Shown here: piece by piece, positions 35,973 to 46,804 of the stretch
Numbering within the stretch: the first letter of the stretch is position 1
Layout: each line of letters starts with the position of its first letter
Source of the DNA: Trichobilharzia szidati
Taxonomy: Eukaryota > Platyhelminthes > Trematoda > Strigeidida > Schistosomatidae
NCBI GenBank assembly: GCA_944472155.2
Contig: OX235272.1
Span: forward strand, 80,172,020-80,236,019
DNA length: 64,000 bases
Reading direction: 5' to 3'
The notes under the pieces: model-generated
Database searches by the model: none
Seen by the model: the letters and a program-made list of their open reading frames with translations, nothing else
What the model was told of the DNA's origin: nothing
Made by a program: the position numbers and the translations under genes

Positions 35973-36213
35973 TGTGTCAGTGGTACTGCGGTAGAATGCT
36001 CGCCAACCACGCCTCATTTGGTCCGGGGTTCGATCCCCGGCCGACGCACTCCTTTACCTCGCTAAACCAGTAATAAGACTGGTAAAGAGGGAAGGTTGCA
36101 CATGAGGTTAGCAACGCCATCCGGTAAAAATAAACACCACTGCTACCGAAACTTCAAGCCTGTAGATTAAAGCCCTATGTTCCACACTGGAAACGTAAAG
36201 GAATAAGAAAAAA
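35973..36213 (+). mobile_element. tRNA-Gly-derived SINE, copy 1
   Basis: The tRNA-like head (about 35973-36047) has GCGGTAGAATGCTCGCCAA and GGGGTTCGATCCCCGG, matching the D-arm, anticodon region and T-arm of tRNA-Gly(GCC). The body carries TTACCTCGCTAA, GGTAAAAATAAACACCACTG and ends GCCCTATGTTCCACACTGG plus an A-rich tail. It shares head, body and tail with 39105-39348 and 44150-44390. Confidence 0.85.
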
Positions 36214-36585
36214 ACGTTCATTGTTAAATTAATCGTTACGCATAAAGTGTGTTGGACACTACACTCTTTACAAGTGAAAATAAGTGACGGATGTTGTAAT
36301 AGTTATTTGTAATATTATATCTCAGTGACCGAATCACAGGGAACCAAGCAACAACATAGATTGGGCAGAACTTAGGAATTTGTATTTGGCAGAATGAGTT
36401 GTAATTTATATAATAAATATTAACAAACAACAGTACGCATTTAAACAATACAGAAATAGAAATTGTCAGTCACCACAGATGTGTTTGTGATAATTGTTTA
36501 CAATCACAACTGACATTAACTGACTACAGACAAACTAGACTGCAAAACACGGAGAACAAAAGTCAGAATTTTATGTCCAGCAAAG

Positions 36586-36586
<1 letters not shown>

Positions 36587-36615
<29 letters not shown>
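36587..36615. repeat. (TA)n microsatellite
   Basis: About 14 uninterrupted TA units. Confidence 0.9.
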
Positions 36616-36618
<3 letters not shown>

Positions 36619-38002
36619 TCTAAAGACCATAAAGATTACGTTTTCAACTTCAAAAAAATTAAGTATGATGATAATAATAATAACCTGCTTCTCTTCTTTC
36701 AATGTAGTATGAATAGTATTGACAGGGAAACACCTAGCTTGACACCAAGTCCACAAATGGTGGTGATAAATGGGTAGTTATATACCGTCTGTTCACATGA
36801 CGATTAGGAATAACCCTTGATGATTACAATGAAGTGATAACCTGGTTAGCAGCTGGTTCTCCTAACCCTGGTGACAGAACATTAAGCTATTCATTTGGAA
36901 TCTGACGTTTAGAATCCTGTTGCGATCCAGAGTTTTATGTCACCTATTACAGGAATGTTAGTCGGCTGATTCACGATTATTCTAGATACCATCATCTTCA
37001 ATTATAATAAATTAAAACCTTGAATATATTCCCGAAAGGAAACACAGAAATAGAAGCATGTTTGGTGAAAATGAACATTCTATACCGTAAAATTATCTGA
37101 CGGAACACCATTCCCACTTGGACACTGGTTGCTTTGCATTCATTCAGTGAATATAATCTCGGAGAAACCGGGTGTAATTAGAATCTTAAACGTGTTGGTG
37201 GGAAACCTTAGAAATGTCTACTTTACATCCTGCAATATCTGTGTAGCACAGTTTACTGTTGACGAGAACAATAAATTTTATGAATTAAAATTTTACACGT
37301 CCACAAAGATTAAGGTAGGAGAATACATCTGTATCTTTCAGCAGTACTTACTTCTGTGAATTGATACATACTGTAACAGCAGAAGACAAGACACTGTAGC
37401 CAAGGTATATTTTCAAGTGATCAAACACCAGTTTATATCTATATTGTTTATATTCTTTAACCAATCACTGAGCGCATGATTTTGATTTACATCAAACGAC
37501 ATGAAATAGAATGTTCAAATACATATATTATTCAGTTGATTATCCAGTATTGAACTGTGGGAATAGTATTCAGACGTTAACACCAACATCTACAATGATT
37601 CTTACTGTGAGACTAATATTCCGTTGGAACCCATTGTCTGTATCACACCTCCACAATACTATTCAACATACTTAAAGTCAACATCTTTTGCCTATTTCAT
37701 ATTTATACTTTTTCTAAAATTTTGTGAAAAAAAAAGAAACCATAATTTTTGTTTCATAATTTGAAATTATTTCCGATTACTTTTATATGAAGTAAATATA
37801 CATAAAATCAAAAGAACAAAAACAAATCAGCGGAAATCGAACTGCTTCTTATATTTTAACAATCCCCAAATGGTTTAAACAAATAAGTGATTTGAACGCT
37901 CACATTAATTATAATTGCGTTTTTGTTTTTTTTGTTTTTTTAAACTAAAGCCATATTATTATTAATGACAGCTGAATGGTGGGAAAAAGAATTTAATGAC
38001 TT

Positions 38003-38037
<35 letters not shown>

Positions 38038-39104
38038 ATTAGATGTGTGTCTACACATACTATACTCTTTATGTATTCTTTATTCAGACATCATACTATT
38101 AAAAGTCACCTTGTACAATGAAGAGAATTATACAAACAAGTGAATATGCACATATAAATAGTCATAAATAATAAAACACGTAATAAATCTGTTAACACCC
38201 CAAAAACTGTTGGACATTTAATTGCTTTTGTATTTGTGAGAGTGCGCGCGCAACGAGTGTGTGTGTCTGTGAGTTTGTGAGAAAAACTGAAATGACGGAG
38301 GAGACGAAGGACACTGAAGAATAGAAGGGGCGGGAGGGGGGACACTAGAAATGAGTAAAAATTCTCCTGAAAAATCGCTAATATTAACATTTATTCTCAT
38401 TCTGGTGATAAGGGTGAATGTGGGGACAAAATGAAACAAATAAAGAGATTAATAAGCGCTGAATAGGCATGAAAAATGGTAAACATTTAAAAATAAATAT
38501 GGTAGGTGAAACAGTAGGTAGATTGCGCCTAATTAGCTTTCCTTATTTCTCTCCAATGAATTAATGTTACTAGTAATAAAGCCATAGTGACTATAAATTT
38601 AACAAAACATTGAAAACGTGAATGATATATGCAGTTGTCACTACAACCTAGGCAGAATTGCATGCATACAAATGGAAGTGTTGATGTGTGTGTGTGTGTA
38701 TAAGTGTTTAATCACAGTTTTGTTGGCACAATAATCACAATCCCATGAGATAGTCAAAATTGTCTAGAGAAGATGAAATATTTAATACGATTGCCTTTCA
38801 TAACAAATGATTACCTTAGGACTGAAATAACAAACAAATTATGTTTATGAGCATCGAGAGAGAAATAGAGAAAGGTGGTGATTAATTAAAATTTCATATT
38901 GAAGATTACAGCGTGTTACATAACTCAGAATTAGATCAAATTATAAGGCAGAAAACAGATTGTATTTGCCGTACGATATTTACGTGATGCATTTGGCTTC
39001 AATTTAACGATGTAGCAGTGAAATACTGTTGTCAGGAAACGTTAATTAATCTTATAATATAATATCTTTGATGTTGAGTAATTTATGAGTTAATAGGTAA
39101 GGCT
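36616..39104. other. no gene recognised; microsatellites only
   Basis: Contains a (TA)15 run at 38005-38034 and a TG-rich run near 38684-38700. Long frames near 38106-38439 come from purine/pyrimidine-biased sequence and have no domain features. Confidence 0.45.
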
Positions 39105-39348
39105 GTGCGTCGGTAGTACAGCGGTAGAATACTCGCAAACCACGCCTCATGTGGTCCGAGGTTCGATCCCCGGAGGACGCACTACTCTACCTCACCAAGC
39201 CAGTAATAAAAAGCTGGTAAAGAAGAAAGGTTGGGCATGAGGCTAGCAACCCCATTCTGTAAAAATAAACACCACTGCTACAGAAACTTCAAGTCTTTAG
39301 CTTGAAGCCCTATGTTCCACTGGGAACGTGAAGGAAAGAAAAAAAAGG
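39105..39348 (+). mobile_element. tRNA-Gly-derived SINE, copy 2
   Basis: Head GTGCGTCGGTAGTACAGCGG, B box GAGGTTCGATCCCCGG, body with CTCACCAAGCCAGTAATAA and tail GAAGCCCTATGTTCCACTGG followed by an A-rich run. The acceptor-stem halves GCGTCGG and GGACGC no longer pair perfectly, so it is an older copy. Confidence 0.85.
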
Positions 39349-39994
39349 TGAGACTAAATCCAACAAAGTTATCCAATTAATAGTACTCAACAGTCAGTGA
39401 ACACTTGACTGTGTCAGAAATTCAATCACATCTCAGGTCATGCATGAGACAGTTTTCGTCTTATTACCACCCCGCAACTCCACTCCTAGGAACAGTAAAA
39501 TGAGAAAATACCATGAAATGATGGTGAATTTCTTGAAGTTGGAGATGCATACAAACAGTTTATATGAGCATTGAACTGCAAATAAGACTTGTTCTCATAA
39601 TTAATTTTTTAGTTATTTCACGTTGTTTAAACTACAAAGTAAAGTAAATGTATATTTTCATCTACAGTGATCATAGTGGTATTCTCTGTAGAGAAGCAAC
39701 TTCATTTTAACAATATCTACAGAAAATATAACTAAAAAATTTCCCTTCAAAGTTCAAAATACTATGGCAACGAAAAACAACTAAGTCGGCTTCGACAGTA
39801 GATGATTTAACAATAGTTTAAATCTTCTGGTTAATATTAGCACATTTACGGAGTGTTACAGAGAATGACATTGATATTTTATTGTCAATGGGGGAAGACT
39901 GTTACAATGAACCCGTTATCTGAAGTTATAAGAATTGTGATTTTGCAGGAAACTACATAAGACTAGAAAATTCGCATTAGGACGTATAGACAAT

Positions 39995-40199
39995 CAAAAC
40001 AAGTGATTCAATGAAGAGTCTGTTTTCAACGGGTCTATTCTCAAGCTGTACAATCGTACATTTATAATCTTTTGATTATGTACTTTATAAAATATTTCAT
40101 GAAATCTACAGATTTCAAAAGGTCTGTAGAAATAATAAGATTGTGTAGCTGGAGAATAAATTCGTTGAAAAGAGACTCTTTGGTGAATCACTTGTTTTG
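39995..40199. repeat. inverted pair of PLE terminal sequences
   Basis: About 56-bp arms: AAGTGATTCAATGAAGAGTC... at 39995-40050 and its diverged inverse ...GACTCTTTGGTGAATCACTT at 40143-40199. The motif AATAAATTCGTTGAAAAGAG recurs at the end of the PLE copy at 59460-60205, identifying these as PLE ends without a coding body. Confidence 0.65.
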
Positions 40200-40644
40200 A
40201 TATTCTATAAGACGCATAATCCAGAAACTTGGTCAGAAGCATAACATGAGGGATTCATTTTATAATTCATTATGTGAATAGCTACCACGGTGGTGCTTTT
40301 AGCACCATACTTTTTCCATTCTTCGTCATTCTGAGTGGAATATGAAGCTTCAGGCTTTGATGTCTTAGTAACGGTGGTGTTGCATGACTCCCGACATTCC
40401 TTATTTACCAGGCTTACTGCTGGCTTGTGAACTAGGCGACGTTTAAGAGTGCATCTATCGGGAATCGAACTGGGACATTCAGTGTGGCTAGAAGGCTATT
40501 TCACATCGAGAGCTGAATGTGGGTCTCCGGGATGAAAACCAGGGATCCTAATAGCCAGATAATCTTGGGATTACTCCTACCACTAGTGTAAATTAATAAT
40601 GACCTGAATTCTCAAGTACTGTCTTCTTTAGGAATTTTTTTGAT

Positions 40645-40775
40645 TGCTTGGAGGATTTCATTATGAGCTGACATCAGTTAGAGAACCATTGGAAAACCTG
40701 TAGGGGGTACTGGATATCTGTTTCGTTCTAGTATGGGACTCTTCACAGTATTCACCCACTGGGATTCGAAGGTGA
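40645..40775 (-). mobile_element. Sm-alpha-like retroposon fragment with dead hammerhead
   Basis: Minus strand 40751-40708 reads ATACTG, TGAAGA, GTCC-CATACTA-GAAC, GAA, ACAGATAT, C, CAGTAC. Stems I and II and GAA are recognisable, but core C3 is missing, so the ribozyme is inactive. The flank GACATCAGTTAGAGAACCAT is the family 3' end. Confidence 0.75.
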
Positions 40776-41253
40776 ATAAAATAGCGATATATTTATAAAT
40801 ATCAAAAAGTATTAGAAACACTGGATGAGAAGTGACAGCTCACATTTCATACACAAATTTTATCGAACTATCTTCTTTTATATTTAACTCAGCACTTATT
40901 TCAACCTACTGGAAGGAATCAGTAATTATTTTCGAATTGGTCAAATCGTCCACTTGATTTTGTTTTTCTCAGTCGAAATGACCTTAAACACATTTTTGTG
41001 TACTTGATTCATTGTATTTCTTTGCAAAACTATTTCGCTGAGGCTTAATATATATCATCAAGATATCAGAAACCTATAGTAAATTTATTAATGTTGTAAG
41101 AAGTGAGTGCTGACTCACCTCAAGTTTGTCATATTCTCGATTTTGTTTATAATCAATCGATACTTAACTGTAATTATTGTAATTGTAAGATAATGCGTCA
41201 AAGTAAGAAAACAGTGAGGAATAACGACTACACGTCTGAGTGCCAGTCTACAT

Positions 41254-41640
41254 CAATTAGAGAACCACTGGAACAACTCTCCCGTCCTAGTTTGAGAACC
41301 CTCATCAGTACACACAGTGGGGTTCGATCACACAACCTTCCGGTTACAAGGCGAGCCCGGAGACCATTCATCCATTGGGATCCGTTTCAGTGGCCCATGA
41401 ATTCCAACTTCCTCCAATTCATGATGTTTATATCACAACAACTGGCCATTGCCATAGGCGAATAACGGATCTCTAGCTTGACGTGGTGGAACTGACCTCA
41501 CAGAAACTTCGCCACCTCTCGATTTTAGGACAGCGCTAACCAACGCCACGGATAAGCATCCGCTTCACACCTAACATGGTAGATTCCAGTGGTCATGGCT
41601 TCTCATTCGAATTTCAGGATATGAATCCTGTAGCCCTTGA
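41254..41640 (-). mobile_element. Sm-alpha-like retroposon, decayed
   Basis: Minus strand carries a tRNA-like promoter (ATGAATGGTCTCCGGGCTCG, then GATCGAACCCC) and a hammerhead relic GTACTG-ATGAGGG with AAACTAGGAC, where GAAAC has become GGGAG. The upstream part matches the copies at 43078 and 48614. The frame running through it is not a host gene. Confidence 0.7.
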
Positions 41641-41825
41641 TAATATAAGGGAATTCTGATCTCACTGAGAAAAAGCAATAAAATGTCAAAGTCAACGAAA
41701 GATGAAAACTTATGTTTCAGACATCAAGTACCTGAAATACTGATTCCCACTTGGGCGGTTCAATATATCAGTACAAAAACTATTTGAATGTCAGCTAGTG
41801 TCACACTTCCTTATGTCATGCACCC

Positions 41826-42290
41826 TATTATTATTATTATTATTATTGTATCCTTTAATTCCTAGAGAAACATAGGGCTTCAGCCTTGCGTCTCCATTGC
41901 GTTCGGTTCCCTGCTAGAGTCTTCACCTGGCTCCAAGTCTGCCCACACGTTTTCATCTCCTCTTCACATGACCTCCTCCAAGTCACCCACCCTCGCACTG
42001 ACGACCAACTCGCCGCTTCCCTTTCGGGTTCCACTCGAGCAATGGCTTGTCTAGTGATGTCACTTGATGGTTTCCTCAGAGTATGGCCAATGTATCTGCA
42101 TTTCTTCCTGCCTATTTGTTTCACAATCGGTTCCTGCTGTGTTGGTTCGCTCCCACAGGTCCCTATTGCTGATCCTTTCTGGCCATCTGATCTTGAGTAT
42201 TGAGCGAAGACAACTGTTAATGAAGGTCTGCATCCTTTTGGTTAGAGTTTATGTGATTCGCATTGCTATCTTATAATAAGCAGTTACTTC
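41826..42290 (-). mobile_element. RTE/SR2-like LINE, 3' end
   Basis: (ATT)n at 41826-41848, then on the minus strand the family tail and the C-terminal protein: KCRYIGHTLRKPSSDITRQA, VEPEREAASW, CGQTWSQVKTLAGNRTQWRR. This H-T-L-R-K-P ... W-R-R segment is the C-terminal region of RTE-type LINEs. The rest of the element is missing. Confidence 0.8.
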
Positions 42291-43077
42291 ATATGTAACC
42301 TATTCTAACGACAGAAGATAAGAGAGGTGGTAACGGATCTGTATGAAGCAAAAAACATACTTATACATCCTTAAACACATTAAAGCTCGGTTGAGTCAGG
42401 GGAGAATAAGCTGTTCTGACTGGTTGGCAATCGACCCGAGGTTAACCAAGTTGTCCAGGGAGGTTATTTCCCGTCCACAACGTAAACTAAATCAACATTT
42501 GCTAGATAAACACTTCTGACTTAGCAGTCATTGACTTAGAATATTGATTACACATTTGATGTGTTCCTATCAACCTGTATCACGCTACACTATCACTTTA
42601 TGATAACTGCTTCCATATGGTTGCAATAAAAACTGACCCGAAATAGTTTCAATGGAAATGAGTGAGAAAGCATCGCTAAATCTCAGCAGGATGAATTCTG
42701 ATTGTCCATCACGTTGAAAAGATACTGGGTAGTCTTTTATTAACAGTAAGAACTTGTGAGCGATTAATTCATAAACTGAGTTTTCTTGTGTACTGACTAA
42801 ATGAAGAAATAATGGCCTGGCGATGATGTCAACCTAGATACATGAGTAATCAAATTAAAATGTGAATCATTCTAATACGGGTAATATAATTATCATTCCC
42901 TCATTTCTTTATTTATTCATAATGTTTCTAAGCTTGAAAACAAAATGATAGTAAGAGTGAAAATGAAATAACTTTTGTGACTTGCGATTTTGTTTTATCT
43001 GGATGAAACTAATTGTATACCTTGCTTATTATGTCCTGTAACTGTCAATAAATTATTTAACCTTAGAGTCAAAATGG
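42291..43077. other. no gene recognised
   Basis: No supported feature. Confidence 0.4.
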
Positions 43078-43345
43078 AACTTGGTTGGAGGATTTCGTCA
43101 TGAGCACCCACCCCAACTGGGTTCGAACCCAGGATCTTCTAGTTAAAAGACGAGCTCGTAGACCATTAAGCCCATAAATTCCAACTTCTCCTGTTTCGAC
43201 ACATAGTGCGGCCACTAGCCAATGTCTCTGGCGAGTATTTGTTCTTATACCCAACCTGTTGTGCCCTACTGGTCACGGCTTCCCACTAGAACCCCAGGCA
43301 ACTAGCTGCCTGAATAGGGCCAGTGGCTGGTGAGCATCTCATTGA
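43078..43345 (-). mobile_element. Sm-alpha-like retroposon, minus-strand partner of an inverted pair
   Basis: Minus strand: TACTGGTCACGG-type body sequence (as its inverse), a tRNA-like promoter and the B box GGTTCGAACCC near 43117-43130. It stops before the ribozyme, near GGTTGGAGGATTTCGTCAT. It abuts a plus-strand copy of the same family. Confidence 0.7.
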
Positions 43346-43690
43346 TATTCGAGTATTGGGTTGTAGGGAATGGATCGTGACCAGAAGGGTACAGCAGGTC
43401 GGGTGTGAGGACAAATACTCGCCACTGATGACATTGGCTAGTGGTCGGGCAAAGTCAGGAATTGGCAGAAGTCGGAATACATAGGCCGTAAGATCGGGTC
43501 CCAGTGGCTGAATGGTATACGAGCTTGCATTGTAACCAGAAAGTCCTAGGCTCGAACCCAGTTGGAGTGAGTGCGTACTGATGAAGAGTCCCAAAATGGG
43601 ATGAAACAGCTAGCTGTCCAGTACTCCCAGGTTTTCCAATGGTTCTCAAACTGATGTCGGCTCCAACCAACCAAACAAAAATGCATACAA
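43346..43690 (+). mobile_element. Sm-alpha-like retroposon with tRNA-like promoter and hammerhead relic
   Basis: Contains CAGTGGCTGAATGGTA (A box), GGCTCGAACCC (B box) and, at 43575-43624, GTACTG, ATGAAGA, GTCCC-AAAAT-GGGAT, GAA, ACAGCTAGCTGT, C, CAGTAC. Stems I-III and the GTC site are intact, but core C3 reads A, so self-cleavage should be lost. Full-length of the family is about 340 bp here. Confidence 0.78.
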
Positions 43691-44149
43691 AACCAATACT
43701 TGAAAACATGTAACTCACATTAACTGGAGAAAAGACTATAACCAATCAGAAACGAACACTGATTTTGTCATAATTTGAGACTGTTGATTAGTATTCTGTT
43801 CATGAGACTACTAAGTTATGATTTATGCACATCACCACTGAGATATGCTACTGGAACAGCAAAGACCTATGATTTCTGATTTCAACCACTTGTCGTTATA
43901 GTGCAAATACCATATATCATTGTCCAAGAATACTATTCTCAAATCTAGTTTGGTGAATCTTACTCAGCATAAGACTCAATTTCTGGCTTCAAAAAGCATT
44001 TGTTTCTAATAATAATAATTTAGATAAGATTAGTTATTTATTTTTGGTTATTTTCAACTCTATTACTCTTGATACTGATTACAACGACTCTTTAGAAAAT
44101 TTCATAGTAACTTCAGTCAGCTAATATGACAGTTTAATGATAATATTAG
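43691..44149. other. no gene recognised
   Basis: No supported feature. Confidence 0.4.
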
Positions 44150-44390
44150 TGCGTCGGTGGCATAGCGGTTAGGACGCTCGCCTATCATGCACATGGTCCG
44201 GGGTTCGATCCCCGGCCGACGCACTCCTTTACCTCGCTAAGCCAGAAATAATGCTGGTGAAGAGGAAAGGTTGGGCATGTGGCTAGCAACCCCATCCTGT
44301 AAAATAAACACTGCTACAGAAACTTCAAGCCACTAGCTTGAAGCCCTATGTTCCACTGGGGAAAGTGAAAGGAAAAAAAATAATAATAAT
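44150..44390 (+). mobile_element. tRNA-Gly-derived SINE, copy 3 (best preserved)
   Basis: The head 44151-44223 folds as a tRNA: acceptor GCGTCGG pairs with CCGACGC, and the T arm is CGGGG-TTCGATC-CCCGG. A box GGTGGCATAGCGG and B box GGTTCGATCC are intact. Body and tail (GAAGCCCTATGTTCCACTGG, then AAAGGAAAAAAAATAATAATAAT) match copies 1 and 2. The anticodon region is disturbed and a long tail is attached, so it is a SINE, not a tRNA gene. Confidence 0.88.
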
Positions 44391-46112
44391 GGCTCCATTC
44401 TGGGCAGTGTTTATATAATGTGAGGAATTCTCAGCGGAGTTTACTGTATGATATTTCTCATTCGTCCACGGTATTCAGATACAATACTAATCGACAGCAG
44501 ATTGTGTGACACAATGCTGTTGGACCTGAGGCTCAAACTAATCAATTTTTTGATTTTTCTTGTTTGTTTTTAACGAGAAACTCACAACATTTGCTTGAAA
44601 GCCAATGATAAGAAGTTTTGGAGTACATTTTGAAGCTCAAGGATACAACGCGAGGACAGCTATCTCATGTATTGTGGAATGTCCCTACTCAAGATTAGAA
44701 TAGAAGGAACAACAGAGATAATATCTAATGTGATGATAAAGGGTTTTCCATAGCCCAAGTTTTAAGCAGGCTTTCACTGGCAGTTAAAACATGACCTTAT
44801 AACGCAGCAATCAGATCTCTAATAAGGTAAAATAGGACTCAATAATTAGCTAGACAAAGTAAATTCAAAGATTAATTGGATTGATTCATTTGACGTAAAC
44901 TTCTAGGAAATGCTGATTGTTTTTAGATGCCTGTTACCGTCTTGATTGTCTGCTATGTAAATCTGAGACGTAACTAACAACCTTCAGATTCCACTATGAC
45001 TAAAATGCCATGTATTCAACAGTTGCAACTCACCACAACATAAGCATGTAGCATTCTTTAATGTTATGGATTTTATTAGTTTGTACCTAATTGTGTCATC
45101 TAATCTGCAACTACTGAACTGCTTAGTTTCTGCAATACTTCCTGAAATAAAACAATCGAATTGGACGTCAAAGTGACTAATCCATTTAAATCAGACTTTA
45201 CGGTACATTGCCACCAATATCAGACCATAGTCAACAAACAGCTGACTATTGAACTAATTGATCGTAATTTACGTGTGAGGCAAGGAATGAACTTATTCCA
45301 GACGATTGGTTTTCAGAGAAACAGTAAAAAACAATCTAAACATTCTCAAGTAGAATATATATTTTAGTGGAATTAAAATTTTTTAGATAGAAACTGTTGA
45401 TTCTAAAAGACGATCAGGATGCAAGTCAATATACCATAGAGTGATTGTGAAAAAGATAAAAAGATTAAGCAAATAAGCAGGGAATACTCGATCATATATA
45501 TATGACTGGTTCCAATACGTACATCTTTCAAAAGTTTATAAGTTAGAACTGATGCAATGAATAGAAGAAGTGAATTTTATTGAACTGTTCAAAATGTATG
45601 AAGGAATTTATCTCGATGTGGAACTCAGTAATGTACCATCCAATATAAGGAATAATTCAGAAATTAACAGGATTGGTTTCTGACAATAATAATACTTTAA
45701 GTGAACTGTAGTCAACTCTGAAGAGTACGTGTTTAAAATGCCACGGATATGCATATTCATGTCAGAATTCAACCTAATTCTAGCGAAGTCTCCTAGTCTT
45801 TTAGAAGCTGTCATCTTTTATGCAGATATTATGAGTAGTAAGTAATATGGACTTCTATGCATTGTTAAACTGAAACCAGCTTTTAGTAAGATGAAGACAA
45901 AATATGGTTTTGCGAAATTAGATGGTCATTACTGATGAGAATGCCAGTAGTATTATTGTAACAGAGAAAAATCCTGTTGTTTTGAATCTCACGACAGTTA
46001 GTGCCATATTTATGATAAGTAGTGAAATAATGACACAGACCGAAAAGACTAGTGAAAGATTTTGAATGTGTAACTTCTTTTTTCTTTCTTTAACACTGAA
46101 GCATCTATCTAT
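44391..46112. other. 3' flank of homeobox gene, no other gene recognised
   Basis: Contains the probable 3' UTR of the homeobox gene. A minus-strand AATAAA lies at about 45576-45581, some 530 nt after the stop. No further coding signal. Confidence 0.4.
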
Positions 46113-46804
46113 TTATGAAATCAGTGAATCACTAAGATTGTCTGTAAATGATGAAGATGTTGTATGAACCAATGGAAATGTTGAGAATAAATTGAATGTA
46201 TTCGCAGAAAACTTTTGATTCATTCGAGGATATGCATCATCATTAAACAACACACGATTCTCATCACTACTGATTGACGAGGATGTTGAAAGGTTTAAAG
46301 GATTAGAAAGTGTATTCCATTTACTGAGATCATCATTATTCCCCGCAGTATCATTACTGTGTTGTTCTGTGGTGTGTATGAAATTTTGATTAGTATTTGA
46401 AAGAGTGGCATTTAAATCCGATTCATTGTTCTCATCATTCACTTTTGTACTAATTTGATTTTTCAATGTGTTCATCGACTTCAAATTAATATCTTCAATT
46501 GGATTATTGAACAAATTTTCTTGTTGCAATGTATTAAGCTTGGATTTCTTTGATACATGAGTGTCAGAGGAAGAATTTTGGAGCATATAATTATCAGAAA
46601 TTGTACTATTAGTTGTTTCCCCTACTGATGTTGATAATGCTGCCACTTTTCTACGCATATTTGCAAAGTAATCTTTGTTATTCTTCGATTGTGAGTTGTT
46701 ACTTAGCTCTTTGATGATGCAGGGATCATTTTCACTACCATATCGTGTAGCACAATATAACTGTGTAACTCTAAGAAGAGTTTCTCGTAGATAAGGATCT
46801 TTCC
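46113..46804 (-). CDS. evx: homeobox gene exon 3 (C-terminal region)
   Basis: Acceptor TTTTTCCTAG, phase 1, open through to TAA at 46113-46115. It begins GKDPYLRETLLRVTQLYCA and continues as a low-complexity Asn/Ser/Thr tail with PLNLS. The phase match to exon 2, the open length (230 codons) and the Eve-like start support it. Confidence 0.85.

Noticed and set aside
38106..38439. Overlapping minus-strand frames near 38.2 kb
   Set aside because: They arise from purine/pyrimidine-biased sequence beside microsatellites and contain no recognisable feature.
41103..41465. Possible host gene on the plus strand
   Set aside because: The frame runs antisense through an Sm-alpha-like retroposon with a tRNA-like promoter and ribozyme relic.
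44151..44223. Functional tRNA-Gly gene
   Set aside because: It folds well, but the anticodon region is disturbed, the same 160-bp body and tail follow in three copies, and the sequence runs on without a terminator, so it is a SINE head.
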